From assembly GCF_900188125.1 (NCBI RefSeq), contig NZ_FZOW01000018.1, positions 39,697 through 103,696 on the forward strand: DNA of 64,000 nucleotides. Direction: 5' to 3'. How positions within the stretch are numbered: the stretch's first letter is position 1; each line of letters begins with the position of its first letter. This document shows positions 1 to 9,277 of the stretch, one piece after another. The stretch is from Rhodococcoides kyotonense. Its GTDB lineage: Bacteria; Actinomycetota; Actinomycetes; Mycobacteriales; Mycobacteriaceae. Position numbers and translations under genes: made by a program. The notes under the pieces are model-generated. The model was given only the letters and a program-made list of their open reading frames with translations. It had not been told where the DNA came from and made no database searches.

Positions 1-700
1 GGACATCCGCCATATCGGAGATCTCCGTTTCCACCGGATTGATCTCGACGACCTTCGCGCCGGTGCTGCGGGCCATCGCCGGCAGGCCCGCGAACGGAAA
101 CACGACACCGGACGTACCGACCACCAGCACGAGGTCCGCATGCTCGACGGCGTCGACCGATGCTCGCCACTGATCCTCCGGTAACGGTTCGCCGAACCAC
201 ACCGCGCCCGGACGCATGGGGCCACCGCACTCGGGACACGACGGCGGCGGTACACGATCCGTCTCGTCGTCCATGGGTTCGATGTCGGGTTGCGAATGAA
301 CCCCACACTCCGAACATCGTGGATCGAACAAACTGCCGTGCACATGCGCGACGACCGACGAGCCCGCTCGCTCGTGCAGGTCGTCGACGTTCTGCGTGGC
401 AATGTCGAGGTGCGTGCGCTTCTGCCATTCGGCGAGCGCGTAGTGACCCGCATTCGGTTCGGAGCGCCTCACCAACTCGGCGCGCCACTGGTACCAGCCC
501 CACACCAGATCCATGTCCCGGGCCCAACCGTCGGGACTTGCGAGATCCGCCGGGTCGAAGGTGGACCACAGGCCGGTCTGGGCGTCACGAAATGTCGGTA
601 TGCCCGACTCCGCAGACATACCGGCACCGGTGAGAACCGTGATCCGGGAGGCCGAGCGGGCGAGTTCGACTACTGCGTCCGGTACTTCGACGTCGACCAT
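1..700 (-). CDS. Sir2-family NAD-dependent protein deacetylase (3' end cut off)
   Basis: This sirtuin removes acyl groups from protein lysines using NAD. Read on the minus strand from the ATG at 698-700, the protein opens with an NAD-binding TGAGMSAESGIPTFRD motif, followed by TQNVDD and the catalytic histidine in VAHVHG. A zinc site of two CxxC pairs (CSEC and CPEC) follows, then the late GTSGVVFPFAGLP motif. The reading frame runs open off the left edge, so the C-terminus is missing; about 233 residues are visible, close to the usual sirtuin length. No strong ribosome-binding site precedes the ATG. It stands just downstream of the DinB-like gene on the same strand. Confidence 0.9.
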   Translation of the reverse strand, partial: MVDVEVPDAVVELARSASRITVLTGAGMSAESGIPTFRDAQTGLWSTFDPADLASPDGWARDMDLVWGWYQWRAELVRRSEPNAGHYALAEWQKRTHLDIATQNVDDLHERAGSSVVAHVHGSLFDPRCSECGVHSQPDIEPMDDETDRVPPPSCPECGGPMRPGAVWFGEPLPEDQWRASVDAVEHADLVLVVGTSGVVFPFAGLPAMARSTGAKVVEINPVETEISDMADV

Positions 701-731
701 GCCGGTAGTGTGCCACGGCACGCCGACAAGA

Positions 732-1316
732 TCAGCGCTGGAACCGTCGAGCCGCGCCCTCGAGGCGATCACGGTATTCGGACCAGTACTGCGCATCGTC
801 CGACGCCATGTTGTCGTTGCCGTGAGTGAGCCCTACAGACCCGTCGATCAACTCCCGGACGATGTCTGCGTGGCCGGCGTGCCGGTCCATGTCCGCAATG
901 ACGTGCACGATGATCCGATGCAACGTCACGTGCGCCCGATCCTCGGGCCAATGCGGAACGCGACCGGCAGCATCGAGCGGTAGCGTGGCGATGGTTGCAT
1001 CCGACTGCGCCCATATCTTCTTGTACAGGCCGACAACGTATTCGGTGGATTCGTCGGGAGTGGCCCACATGTCGGAGTTCAACTCTGCCGCGTCCTCTGC
1101 CCACGGCACGCGTTCCTGGAACGGGCGGTCGAACGTCCAGGAGAAGTACCCCAGTTCGACGGCCGTGAGGTGCTTGACGAGTCCGAGGAGATTGGTTCCG
1201 GTCGAGGTCATCGGCCTCCGGATGTTGTACTCCGACAGTCCATCCAACTTCCAGAGAATTGCGTCGCGTCCGGCTTGGAGATAGCGCTGCAGGTCCGCCT
1301 TCATCGAATCCGTCAT
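732..1316 (-). CDS. DinB/DUF664-family protein
   Basis: A 194-residue protein of the DinB four-helix-bundle superfamily, whose actinobacterial members include mycothiol-dependent transferases. The histidines expected to bind a divalent metal are visible: one in GLVKHLTAVELGYF near residue 50 and a C-terminal group in HVIADMDRHAGHAD. The chosen ATG gives an MTDSMKADLQ start; an in-frame codon 30 bases upstream would only add a non-conserved tail. It has its own cistron between the sirtuin and a secreted protein. The exact substrate cannot be read from sequence. Confidence 0.82.
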   Translation of the reverse strand: MTDSMKADLQRYLQAGRDAILWKLDGLSEYNIRRPMTSTGTNLLGLVKHLTAVELGYFSWTFDRPFQERVPWAEDAAELNSDMWATPDESTEYVVGLYKKIWAQSDATIATLPLDAAGRVPHWPEDRAHVTLHRIIVHVIADMDRHAGHADIVRELIDGSVGLTHGNDNMASDDAQYWSEYRDRLEGAARRFQR

Positions 1317-1399
1317 GGCATCCACCCTCCCAGACACCACCGACACGTGCGCCGAAATCGGCGGCGGTCAGCCCGGTGGACCGACCGCCGCCGACTGCC

Positions 1400-2473
1400 T
1401 CAGTTACCCAGACCCGACTTGTACAGCATCGCGTAGGCCAGCTTGCCCGGCTTCGCGTCCGAGTACGGAGCCGACAACTTTCCGAATTCGCCCTTGGTAG
1501 GGGCTTTTCCGTCGTTCCATGCACCGAGTGCGCCGAGTTCGGCTGCGGTCCTGCCGTTGTCGATGACGGCATCCTTCGGGACGGCGACCTGTGCGCGCGA
1601 GACGGCGTCGACCGTCGCGAGATAGCTACCGAGATCGGAGCTGTTCCAACCGCTGATGTCGACGGCATCGGAGTCGCGGACCCATGCACCCCAGTAGAAC
1701 TCCTGGAAGGCAATCGATCCCGGCGTGAATCCGATGTCACGAGCGAAGTAGGTCAAGCTGCGGTACTTGTCGTCTTGGAAGTTCGCCAGGCCGACACCAG
1801 CCGGAAGCTGCTCGACGGGGACTTCGGCGCCGTTGACATCGCGGTTCCATACCCACTTCTCGGCCTGCATCTTCGACCAGAAGTCGGCCGGGCTCAGATC
1901 GCTGAGGTTGGCGACGACACGAAGCCGCACATGCAGATTCGGTCCACCGTCGGCACTCTCGTAGAACGACGTCAGAGTGTGGTGCCCGTCCGTCAGGTAC
2001 GGCACGCCGCCCGGCCCGATCACCACCGTCTTCATCGGCGCGATGCTCTCGTCGGTCTCCTGTCCGACGGGCAGCTCACAGGTGAACGACGACGGATTGT
2101 CCAGACGCGCGTCGGGCAACGCCGACGCAGCCTCGATCTGGCCGTTGGCCTCGCACCAGTCGTCGAACTTCTTGTTGATCTCGTCCTTGCCCTGGGTGTA
2201 TCGGCCCAGCTTGTAATACACCTCGTCGTAACCGAGCGAGGGCTGAGTCGCCCGGACATCGCCGATACGCACGTCGAGTAGATCGCCGGCTTCCGCGCAG
2301 CCGTACGTCGTGCCGCCTGCCGACCCGGTCGGAAGGACGTCGGCGAACCGGCACAGCAGCGGTGCGGCAGCTGCGGGGGCCGGCGTGGCGACAGTGGTCG
2401 CGAGAGTGGCCGACGCGGCAACGAGCGCAAGTGCACCCATCGTGGCCAGTCGGCGTATCGATGCGGTGGGCAT
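1400..2473 (-). CDS. Secreted ParB-like nuclease-domain protein
   Basis: A 357-residue exported protein. Residues 1 to about 37 form a signal peptide: basic start, alanine/valine-rich core and an APAAAAP cleavage region. The mature part carries a DGHHT motif (about residue 160) typical of the putative ParB-like nuclease family (ParBc_2). The LPVGQE stretch before it and the GGxPYLTDGHHT context match that family; several cysteines could form disulfides outside the cell. A GGAG ribosome-binding site precedes the ATG. Nuclease activity has not been shown for most secreted relatives, so the function is open. It is monocistronic, and the 180 bases upstream contain no other gene. Confidence 0.78.
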   Translation of the reverse strand: MPTASIRRLATMGALALVAASATLATTVATPAPAAAAPLLCRFADVLPTGSAGGTTYGCAEAGDLLDVRIGDVRATQPSLGYDEVYYKLGRYTQGKDEINKKFDDWCEANGQIEAASALPDARLDNPSSFTCELPVGQETDESIAPMKTVVIGPGGVPYLTDGHHTLTSFYESADGGPNLHVRLRVVANLSDLSPADFWSKMQAEKWVWNRDVNGAEVPVEQLPAGVGLANFQDDKYRSLTYFARDIGFTPGSIAFQEFYWGAWVRDSDAVDISGWNSSDLGSYLATVDAVSRAQVAVPKDAVIDNGRTAAELGALGAWNDGKAPTKGEFGKLSAPYSDAKPGKLAYAMLYKSGLGN

Positions 2474-2656
2474 CTGGGAGAACTCCTCGTATCGGAAACG
2501 TAAGGGCTCTCAGGCTTTCTCAACCGCAGGACCGACCGGTGACCGTCAGATGTCCAACCGGTGATGCGATGATGAACGACGCTTGCGCGGGCTGGTTTTT
2601 CGAGCCGATCGGTGTCCGCGAGGATATCGACCGGTGGCGGAATCCACGTGCCGAGT

Positions 2657-4966
2657 TCAGCCGCGAGCGTGCGGCACCAAGCGCACGAGAACGGCCTTCG
2701 ACACCGGAGTGTTGGACTTGCGAGCGACATGGTCGAGCGGAACGAGGGGGTTCGTCTCCGGGTAGTACGCAGCCGCATTGCCTTTCGGCGTCGAGTAGGA
2801 GACGACGCGAAATGCGTCTGCTCGACGCTCTTCGACCGTGCCGTCGGGCCGCGCCCATTCCGATATCAAGTCCACCTGGTCACCGTCGGAGAAGCCGAGA
2901 GACTCGATGTCGGCGGGATTGACGAACACGACGCGTCGGCCGCCCTTGACTCCGCGGTAGCGATCGTCGAGGCCGTAGATCGTCGTGTTGTACTGGTCGT
3001 GGCTGCGCATCGTCTGCAGCATCAGCCTGCCTTCGGGAACGGGCAACCACGTGAGCTCGTTGACCCCGAAATTCGCCTTACCCGTGGACGTTGTGAATGT
3101 TCGACTGTCGCGCGGCGGGTGCGGGAGTCCGAATCCCTCTTTCTGCCTTACCTTTCGGTTGAAGTCCGTGAAACCGGGGACAACGCGAGAAATCGAGTCA
3201 CGAATCAGGTCGTAGTCGTCGGCCAGTTTCGCCCAGTGCACCGAGTGCTGACCGCCGAACAATGCTTCCGCGATTCCCGCCACGATCGCGACTTCCGACC
3301 GCATTTCGGGACTCGACGGCGTCAGTCCGCCGCGAGATCGGTGCACCATCGACATCGAATCCTCGACCGTGACGAACTGCTTACCGCTGGCACGAACATC
3401 CTTGTCCGTCCGGCCGAGCGACGGCAGGATCAACGCCGTGCCGCCGTGGACGAGGTGGCTCCTGTTGAGCTTCGTCGAGACCTGCACGGTCAGAGAACAC
3501 GAGCGCAGCGCCGCTTCGGTGACGACGGTGTCCGGCGTCGCCGAAACGAAATTGCCACCCATTGCCATGAAGAACGACGCACGTCCGTCACGCATCGCAC
3601 GAATGGAATCGACTGCGTCCAAACCGTGTTCACGCGGCGACTCGATGCCGAACTCGGTATCGAGGGCGGTGAGGAACGCGTCGGGTACCTTCTCCCAGAT
3701 CCCCATCGTGCGGTCGCCCTGCACGTTGGAGTGCCCACGCACGGGACAGACACCTGCACCGGGCTTGCCGATCATGCCGCGCGCGAGAAGCAGATTGACC
3801 GCTTCCTCGATCGTGGCGACCCCGTGCGTCTGCTGCGTCAAACCCATTGCCCAGCAGATGATGGTGGCGTTCGATGTGATCATCGCGTCGGCCGTGTCCT
3901 GCAACTGCTGCATGCTCAAGCCCGTGGCCTCGAGAACCACGTCGAGGTCGACGCGGCGAATGTGGTCGATCCACCGATCGAAGCCGGCGGTGTGCTCGGC
4001 GATGAAGTCGTGGTCCAGAACCGTTCCGGGAGCAGCATCTTCGGCATCCACGAGGAGTTTGCCGAGCCCCTGGAACAGGGCCATGTCCCCACCGATACGG
4101 ATCTGCAGGTACTCGTCCGAAATGGACACACCGTCACCGATCACACCGTGCACCTTCTGCGGGTCCTTGAACCGTTGCAGTCCGGCCTCCACGAGAGGGT
4201 TGACGGCGATGACCTTGGCGCCGTTCTTCTTCGCCTTCTCCAACGTGGAGAGCATGCGAGGGTGATTGGTCCCCGGGTTCTGGCCCGCGACGATGATCAG
4301 GTCCGCATTCTCGATGTCCGGTACCGACACCGACCCCTTGCCGATACCGATGGACGCGGACAGCGCGCTGCCCGAGGACTCGTGACACATGTTGGAACAG
4401 TCCGGCATGTTGTTCGTACCGTAGGACCGAATCAGCAACTGGTACATGAACGCAGCCTCGTTGGACGTACGCCCAGAGGTGTAGAAAATGGCCTCGTCCG
4501 GACTCCGAAGAGACCGGAGCTCGTCGGCTATGAGCTCGTTCGCGGACTCCCAATCGATGGGCTCGTAGTGAGTTCCGCCGGGCCGCAGCACCATCGGATG
4601 TGTCAGGCGCCCTTGCTGCCCCAGCCAGTACTCGGTGCGGCCGAGCAGATCGTCGATCGAATGCTCGGCGAAGAACGACGGTCCGACGGTTCGTTTCGTC
4701 GCTTCCTCCGCAACAGCTTTCGCACCGTTCTCACAGAATTCTGCGTGCTTGCGGTGGCCGGGCGTCTCGGGCCACGCACATCCCGGGCAGTCGAACCCTT
4801 TTCGTTGGTTCAGAGCAGCCAGCGAGTAGGTCGTACGCAGCGGGCCCATCTGTTCGAGACCTCGCTGCAACGACACCAGTACGGCAGGAACACCCGCGGC
4901 GTAGTTCTTGCTCTCGGTGACGACGACGTCGCCCTCGTCGTAGTCGTGGTCGTCGCGTTCGAACAT
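2657..4966 (-). CDS. FdhF/YdeP family molybdopterin oxidoreductase
   Basis: A 769-residue protein of the formate-dehydrogenase-alpha-like FdhF/YdeP group, a molybdopterin guanine dinucleotide enzyme of uncertain substrate. The family signature CPGCAWPE lies near residue 55. TSGRTSNEAAFMYQL, the CHESSG segment and GQNPGTNHPRM mark the MGD-binding domains. The C-terminal MoCo-binding barrel includes MRSHDQYNTTIYG. There is no selenocysteine codon. The ATG at 4964-4966 was chosen because a longer reading would run into the upstream LysR gene. The LysR gene ends 47 bases upstream on the same strand, a common pairing for this family. No fdhD or molybdenum cofactor gene is nearby. Confidence 0.9.
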   Translation of the reverse strand: MFERDDHDYDEGDVVVTESKNYAAGVPAVLVSLQRGLEQMGPLRTTYSLAALNQRKGFDCPGCAWPETPGHRKHAEFCENGAKAVAEEATKRTVGPSFFAEHSIDDLLGRTEYWLGQQGRLTHPMVLRPGGTHYEPIDWESANELIADELRSLRSPDEAIFYTSGRTSNEAAFMYQLLIRSYGTNNMPDCSNMCHESSGSALSASIGIGKGSVSVPDIENADLIIVAGQNPGTNHPRMLSTLEKAKKNGAKVIAVNPLVEAGLQRFKDPQKVHGVIGDGVSISDEYLQIRIGGDMALFQGLGKLLVDAEDAAPGTVLDHDFIAEHTAGFDRWIDHIRRVDLDVVLEATGLSMQQLQDTADAMITSNATIICWAMGLTQQTHGVATIEEAVNLLLARGMIGKPGAGVCPVRGHSNVQGDRTMGIWEKVPDAFLTALDTEFGIESPREHGLDAVDSIRAMRDGRASFFMAMGGNFVSATPDTVVTEAALRSCSLTVQVSTKLNRSHLVHGGTALILPSLGRTDKDVRASGKQFVTVEDSMSMVHRSRGGLTPSSPEMRSEVAIVAGIAEALFGGQHSVHWAKLADDYDLIRDSISRVVPGFTDFNRKVRQKEGFGLPHPPRDSRTFTTSTGKANFGVNELTWLPVPEGRLMLQTMRSHDQYNTTIYGLDDRYRGVKGGRRVVFVNPADIESLGFSDGDQVDLISEWARPDGTVEERRADAFRVVSYSTPKGNAAAYYPETNPLVPLDHVARKSNTPVSKAVLVRLVPHARG

Positions 4967-5013
4967 GCTGCGACGTTGCCTCACCGGGGGTAGCCGTGTC
5001 CAAGACGGGCCGC

Positions 5014-5943
5014 CTACCGTTCGATAGGTGAGGCCGATGACTGCTGCTCGAGGCCGATGGCGGTCTCTTCGAGTGCGCGGATCAGTGCTGACCCTTGCGA
5101 AGACCTCGCTGTGATCAACCCGATGACCGGTGCCTCCAGTTCGCTCGCGAGCGGCAGGCACCGCAGCCCGGGTGGTTCACCGAAGACGTGTCGCCAGACG
5201 CGCGGAACCACGGCGGCCCAGTGACCGGTCTTCACGTGTGCGTACAACGATGCGATCGAGTCGGTCTCGACCCGAGGCGTGTGGGTGGCGCCGTCGTACG
5301 CGAAGAACTCGTCCAGGATTCGGCGCCCCCGCATCATCGACGGCAGCGCACACAACGGAAGGCTCGACGCTTCACGCCACGTGATGCTGTCGCCTGGGGT
5401 GTCCTTCGCATCCATCGCACTCGAGTCGACGGACACGAGCAGGTCGTAGTACTCGCGGTACAGCGGGAAAGTGCGAAACCGAGACTCGATGTCGTCGTCG
5501 AGATAGGTGATGCCGCCGTCGAGCTCGAATCGGTCGATGCGCGAGGTGATTTCGCCCGACGGGAGATCCTCGGCCAGGTTCACCGTGACGAGAGGGTGTT
5601 TCTGACACAGGGGACCCGTCAGGTCTGCGACGGTAGCCGACGCCGTCGGCACTGCACCGAGCCGAACTGTTCCCGCGACTCCGGAGCGAAGCGCCGCCGC
5701 TTCGTGCTTCAGGGCCTGTTGGTCGGCGACGATTCGCCTGGCCCACCGAACGATCTGCTCGCCTTCCGGAGTGAGTCCCTCGAACTTCCTCCCCCGCACG
5801 ATGAGCGGCAGATCGAGTTCGATCTCCAATTTCCGAATGGCCTCGGACAGAGCAGGTTGCGACACATGACATGCTTCGGCAGCCCGGGTGAAGTGACGTT
5901 CACGCGAGAGCGCCACCAAGTACTCGAGCTGACGGAACAGCAC
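5014..5943 (-). CDS. LysR-family transcriptional regulator
   Basis: A 309-residue LysR-type regulator. The N-terminal winged helix-turn-helix is clear (RHFTRAAEACHVSQPALSEAIRKLE, residues about 16-40), followed by the LysR substrate-binding domain. It reads from a GTG codon only three bases after the LacI-type gene stop, with no convincing ribosome-binding site, so it may be translated by coupling. The oxidoreductase gene follows on the same strand, and LysR regulators next to FdhF/YdeP enzymes commonly control them. The inducer is unknown. Confidence 0.9.
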   Translation of the reverse strand: MLFRQLEYLVALSRERHFTRAAEACHVSQPALSEAIRKLEIELDLPLIVRGRKFEGLTPEGEQIVRWARRIVADQQALKHEAAALRSGVAGTVRLGAVPTASATVADLTGPLCQKHPLVTVNLAEDLPSGEITSRIDRFELDGGITYLDDDIESRFRTFPLYREYYDLLVSVDSSAMDAKDTPGDSITWREASSLPLCALPSMMRGRRILDEFFAYDGATHTPRVETDSIASLYAHVKTGHWAAVVPRVWRHVFGEPPGLRCLPLASELEAPVIGLITARSSQGSALIRALEETAIGLEQQSSASPIER

Positions 5944-5946
5944 GCG

Positions 5947-6939
5947 CTACACCGGTCCCGTCGTGCCACGGACGACCAACCTGGGCCTCAACACTGTCGA
6001 CACCGTCTCCGTACGTTCGTGATCGAGACGCTCCACCGCTGCCAGAATCGCGCGCCTCGCCTGCTCCTTGGGCTCCTGACTGACGGTGGTCAGGTCGATG
6101 TGCGCCATCCGGGCGAGCGTGCTGTCGTCGTATCCCGTGACCGACATGTCGCCGGGGACGGACACGCCCGAGCGTTGCAACGCGTCGAGCACGCCGACGG
6201 CGCTCCGATCGTTGGCCGCGACGATGGCCGTCGGGGGCGCCGACCCGTCGGCCAGAAGCTCGGCTACTGCGTCGAAACCTCGTTGGTCGGTGAAGTCGCC
6301 GGCCACGACCGACACGAACTCGTCGAGACCATGCCGATGCATCGCGCGGCGGTAGCCTGCCTGCCGGTCCTTGCCGATGGAGCCCGAACCCGTCAGGTGC
6401 GCGATTCGCTTGTGCCCCAGTCCGACGAGGTGGTCGACGACGTCGCTCATGCCGCGGGAATCGCCCGCCCTGACCGCATCGACAGCGCTGACACGACGAC
6501 CCACCGCGACGAGAGGAACCCTCTTGTTCCACGTGGCGAGGTCGTCGTCGGGCACTTCGGGTCCGAGCAGAACCACTGCCTCACAACGGAAGTCGAGGAG
6601 CGTCTCGATGACGTTGGATTCGGGATGTGTGGGAGTGACGGCGCCGAGGACGATCTCGTATCCCACCGAATCGGCCTCGGCGACCATGTGCTCGACCATC
6701 TCGGCGTGGAACGGGTTTCGGATGTTCGCCATGACGCCGATGAGGTGTGTGCGACGCAGCGACAGCAGTGCCGCGGTGCGGTTCGGCCGGTAGTCGAGTT
6801 CGTCGGCGACGGCCAGAACCCGTTCCTTCGTCTCGGCGCTCGGACCTGGCACTCCACGGAAAATCATGGAGACGAGCGCCTTCGACACACCCACTCGGTC
6901 CGCGATGTCTTGCATCGTCACTGATTTGCCGGCGGCCAT
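5947..6939 (-). CDS. LacI-family transcriptional regulator of the adjacent sugar operon
   Basis: A 330-residue LacI/GalR regulator: N-terminal helix-turn-helix with hinge (TMQDIADRVGVSKALVSMIFRG, residues about 8-29), then a periplasmic-binding-protein-like ligand domain ending in YDDSTLARMAHIDLTTV. The ATG was chosen because a GAGAGGGG ribosome-binding site lies directly upstream; an upstream in-frame start lacks one. It is divergent from the dehydrogenase/isomerase operon starting at 7087, and a palindrome in that operon's promoter is its probable binding site. Its own 3' end almost abuts the LysR gene, so the two may be cotranscribed. Confidence 0.9.
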   Translation of the reverse strand: MAAGKSVTMQDIADRVGVSKALVSMIFRGVPGPSAETKERVLAVADELDYRPNRTAALLSLRRTHLIGVMANIRNPFHAEMVEHMVAEADSVGYEIVLGAVTPTHPESNVIETLLDFRCEAVVLLGPEVPDDDLATWNKRVPLVAVGRRVSAVDAVRAGDSRGMSDVVDHLVGLGHKRIAHLTGSGSIGKDRQAGYRRAMHRHGLDEFVSVVAGDFTDQRGFDAVAELLADGSAPPTAIVAANDRSAVGVLDALQRSGVSVPGDMSVTGYDDSTLARMAHIDLTTVSQEPKEQARRAILAAVERLDHERTETVSTVLRPRLVVRGTTGPV

Positions 6940-6988
6940 GGAACCCCTCTCGCGTCGACCCTCATGATGTCCCACTTCGGGTGCAGCC

Positions 6989-7018
6989 TTGACACCGCGG
7001 TGTGCCGTGTCTCATAGT
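6989..7018 (+). promoter_or_regulatory. Sigma-70-type promoter of the dehydrogenase/isomerase operon
   Basis: A perfect TTGACA -35 box at 6989-6994 is followed after 18 bases by CATAGT (7013-7018), matching TATAAT at four of six positions. Transcription would start near 7025, about 60 bases before the first gene. The call is from sequence only. Confidence 0.6.
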
Positions 7019-7028
7019 AGTCGAACTA

Positions 7029-7036
7029 GACCGGTC
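7029..7036. promoter_or_regulatory. Candidate LacI-type operator
   Basis: An eight-base palindrome GACCGGTC with the central CG typical of LacI-family sites lies just after the predicted transcription start. It is embedded in two copies of TAGACCG (7027-7033 and 7040-7046). A repressor bound here would block the operon promoter. The divergent LacI protein is the natural candidate; the pairing is inferred. Confidence 0.45.
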
Positions 7037-7086
7037 AAATAGACCGAACTAACCCCAGCGTTTCCCAAGAGAAAGCACTCACGTTC

Positions 7087-8262
7087 ATGACACAGAACTC
7101 GATCGGCGTCGCCGTCATCGGAGGCGGAATGGCCGGACGCGCGCATGCCGCCGGGTACCGCATGGCATCCACCCTGTTCGGAACCGAGCGTCCCGACGTG
7201 CGTCTCGTGGCGATCGCCGACACCAATCAGGCCGTCGCCGACGACACTGCCAAGCGCTACGGGTACGAACGCGCCGAGTACAGCTGGCAGGCCATCGCGG
7301 AAGCAGACGACATCGACGCCGTCAGCGTCGTGGTCGCGAACCACCTGCACCGCGAGATCGTCGAAGGCCTTCTCGCCGCGGGCAAGAACGTGCTGTGCGA
7401 GAAGCCGCTCGCCGGATCGATCGCGGACGCCGAATCCATGGTCGCCGCCGCATCCAAGGCACAGGGCATCGCCTCCGTCGGCTACACCTACCGCCGCTCC
7501 CCGGCAGTGCAGGCCATCGCGAACGAGCTCGAGGCAGGTCGCCTCGGCGACATCGTCCATTTCGACGGTCGTTACCGCGCCGACTACTCGCTCGACCCGA
7601 CCGGCCCGATGACGTGGCGTTACCGCGGCGGTCAGGGAACCGGCGCACTCGCCGACGTCGGCAGCCACCTGCTCGACCTGGCCGAGTACGTCGCAGGCCC
7701 CATCGTCGAGGTTCGCGGCGCGCAGTTCTCCACCGTCATCACCGAGCGCCCGGTTCCGGTCGGTGTCACCTACGGCCACACCAAAGCCGAGACCACCGGC
7801 GAGATGGCCGCGGTCGAGAACGAGGACATCGCGACGTTCACCGTCCAGTTCGCCGGCGGATTCGTCGGAACGTTCTCCGCTTCGCGTGTGTCGCACTGCA
7901 ACCCGGACGGATTGTCGTTCGACGTGTTCGGTACCAAGGGATCGGCGTCGTGGGCGCTCGAGCGTGCTTCGGAGTTCCACATCTCCACCACCGACATCGA
8001 CGACACGGTCAACGGCCGTCGTCAGGTCATCATCGGACCGCAGCACCCCTACATCCAGGGCGGACTGCCGATGGACGCCGGCGGCGTCGGACACGGCAAG
8101 GCCGAGTTCTTCGCCTACCAGGCCCGCGCGTTCCTCGACCAGATCGCCGGCATCTCGGGTCTCCCGGAGCTTCCCGACTTCGCCCACGGACTGCGCGGCA
8201 TGCAAATCGTCGCCGCCATCGCCGAATCCGCCGCAGGCAACGGCATCGCCGTCAAGATCTAA
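7087..8262 (+). CDS. Gfo/Idh/MocA family NAD(P)-dependent sugar dehydrogenase
   Basis: A 391-residue oxidoreductase of the glucose-fructose oxidoreductase/inositol dehydrogenase family. The N-terminal Rossmann fold shows GVAVIGGGMAGRAHAAGY. The catalytic lysine is in the family CEKPL motif near residue 103, and the later GALADVGSHLLDL supplies the conserved Asp/His pair. It probably oxidises a hydroxyl of a sugar or inositol derivative; the exact substrate is not visible. It is the first gene of an operon with a TIM-barrel isomerase 15 bases downstream, and is probably repressed by the divergent LacI regulator. Confidence 0.9.
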   Translation: MTQNSIGVAVIGGGMAGRAHAAGYRMASTLFGTERPDVRLVAIADTNQAVADDTAKRYGYERAEYSWQAIAEADDIDAVSVVVANHLHREIVEGLLAAGKNVLCEKPLAGSIADAESMVAAASKAQGIASVGYTYRRSPAVQAIANELEAGRLGDIVHFDGRYRADYSLDPTGPMTWRYRGGQGTGALADVGSHLLDLAEYVAGPIVEVRGAQFSTVITERPVPVGVTYGHTKAETTGEMAAVENEDIATFTVQFAGGFVGTFSASRVSHCNPDGLSFDVFGTKGSASWALERASEFHISTTDIDDTVNGRRQVIIGPQHPYIQGGLPMDAGGVGHGKAEFFAYQARAFLDQIAGISGLPELPDFAHGLRGMQIVAAIAESAAGNGIAVKI

Positions 8263-8277
8263 CAAAGGACATTCATC

Positions 8278-9270
8278 ATGAAGCTCGGCGTCTACAACGC
8301 GATCCTGCACGACAAGTCCCTCCCCGAAGCCCTGAAAACGGTGGCCTCCCTCGGCCTCGAAGGCATCGAGATCAACTCCGGTGGCTTCCTTCCCCCGGTC
8401 CACATCCCGGTCGACGACCTGCTCGCCGGCACCATCAGCCCCGAGGAGTACCTGAAGAACTTCGAGGGCACCGGCGTCTCCATCGCCGGTCTCAACTGCA
8501 ACGGCAACCCGCTGCACCCGGACCCCGAGGTCGGCCCGGAGGACGCCGAGGACCTGCGCAAGTCCATCCGCGTGGCAGGACTGCTCGGTATCGACCGCGT
8601 CGTCACGATGTCCGGACTGCCCGCAGCCCACGCAGGCGGAACCTGGCCTGCCTGGCACGTCAACACCTGGGACTCGGGCTACCTCGACTCACAGGACTAC
8701 CAGTGGAACGAGGTCGCCATCCCGTTCTGGAAGGAGATCGACGCCCTCGCCCGGGAGAACGGCGTCAAGGTCGCCATCGAAATGCACCCCCAGAACCTCG
8801 TCTTCAATCCACCCACGATGAAGCGTCTGGTCGAGAAGGGCGGCCTGACCAACGTCGGCGCCGAAATGGACCCCTCGCACCTGTTCTGGCAGGGCATCGA
8901 TCCGGTCAAGGCCATCGAATGGCTCGGACCTCTCGTCTTCCACGCCGCAGCCAAGGACACCCGCATCAACCCCAACTGCGAGATCTACGGCGTCCTCGAC
9001 GACTCCTTCACCCGCGCACCCGCCGACCAGCCCCGTACATCCCTGGGTGGCAAGCACTTCGTCAACACCTGGCCGACGGACTCCGCGTGGGACTTCGTCG
9101 CCGTCGGCGAAGGACACGACGTCGACTTCTGGACCCGCTTCCTCGCAGCACTGCAGAAAGTCGACCCGAACATGGCCGTCAACATCGAGCACGAGGACAC
9201 CGCCTACGGCCCCCTCGAAGGCCTGCAGATCGCCGTCGACACACTGAACAAAGCCAAAGCCGCACTCTGA
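8278..9270 (+). CDS. Sugar phosphate isomerase/epimerase (AP endonuclease-2-type TIM barrel)
   Basis: A 330-residue member of the xylose-isomerase-like TIM-barrel family, related to enzymes such as IolE, IolH and IolI. Visible landmarks are an ordered alpha/beta barrel from MKLGVYNAIL onward, EMHPQN (metal-ligand glutamate and histidine, about residue 165), the EMDPSHLFWQG segment, and a late NIEHED glutamate. It carries an AAAGGA ribosome-binding site and follows the dehydrogenase directly. A two-step oxidation and isomerisation or dehydration of a sugar or inositol is likely; the substrate is unknown. Confidence 0.87.
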   Translation: MKLGVYNAILHDKSLPEALKTVASLGLEGIEINSGGFLPPVHIPVDDLLAGTISPEEYLKNFEGTGVSIAGLNCNGNPLHPDPEVGPEDAEDLRKSIRVAGLLGIDRVVTMSGLPAAHAGGTWPAWHVNTWDSGYLDSQDYQWNEVAIPFWKEIDALARENGVKVAIEMHPQNLVFNPPTMKRLVEKGGLTNVGAEMDPSHLFWQGIDPVKAIEWLGPLVFHAAAKDTRINPNCEIYGVLDDSFTRAPADQPRTSLGGKHFVNTWPTDSAWDFVAVGEGHDVDFWTRFLAALQKVDPNMAVNIEHEDTAYGPLEGLQIAVDTLNKAKAAL

Positions 9271-9277
9271 CAGCTGG

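Noticed and set aside
2612..4993. A very long open frame on the plus strand opposite the FdhF-like gene
   Set aside because: Arginine-rich, without domain motifs, and fully antisense to a clear oxidoreductase; an artefact of high GC.
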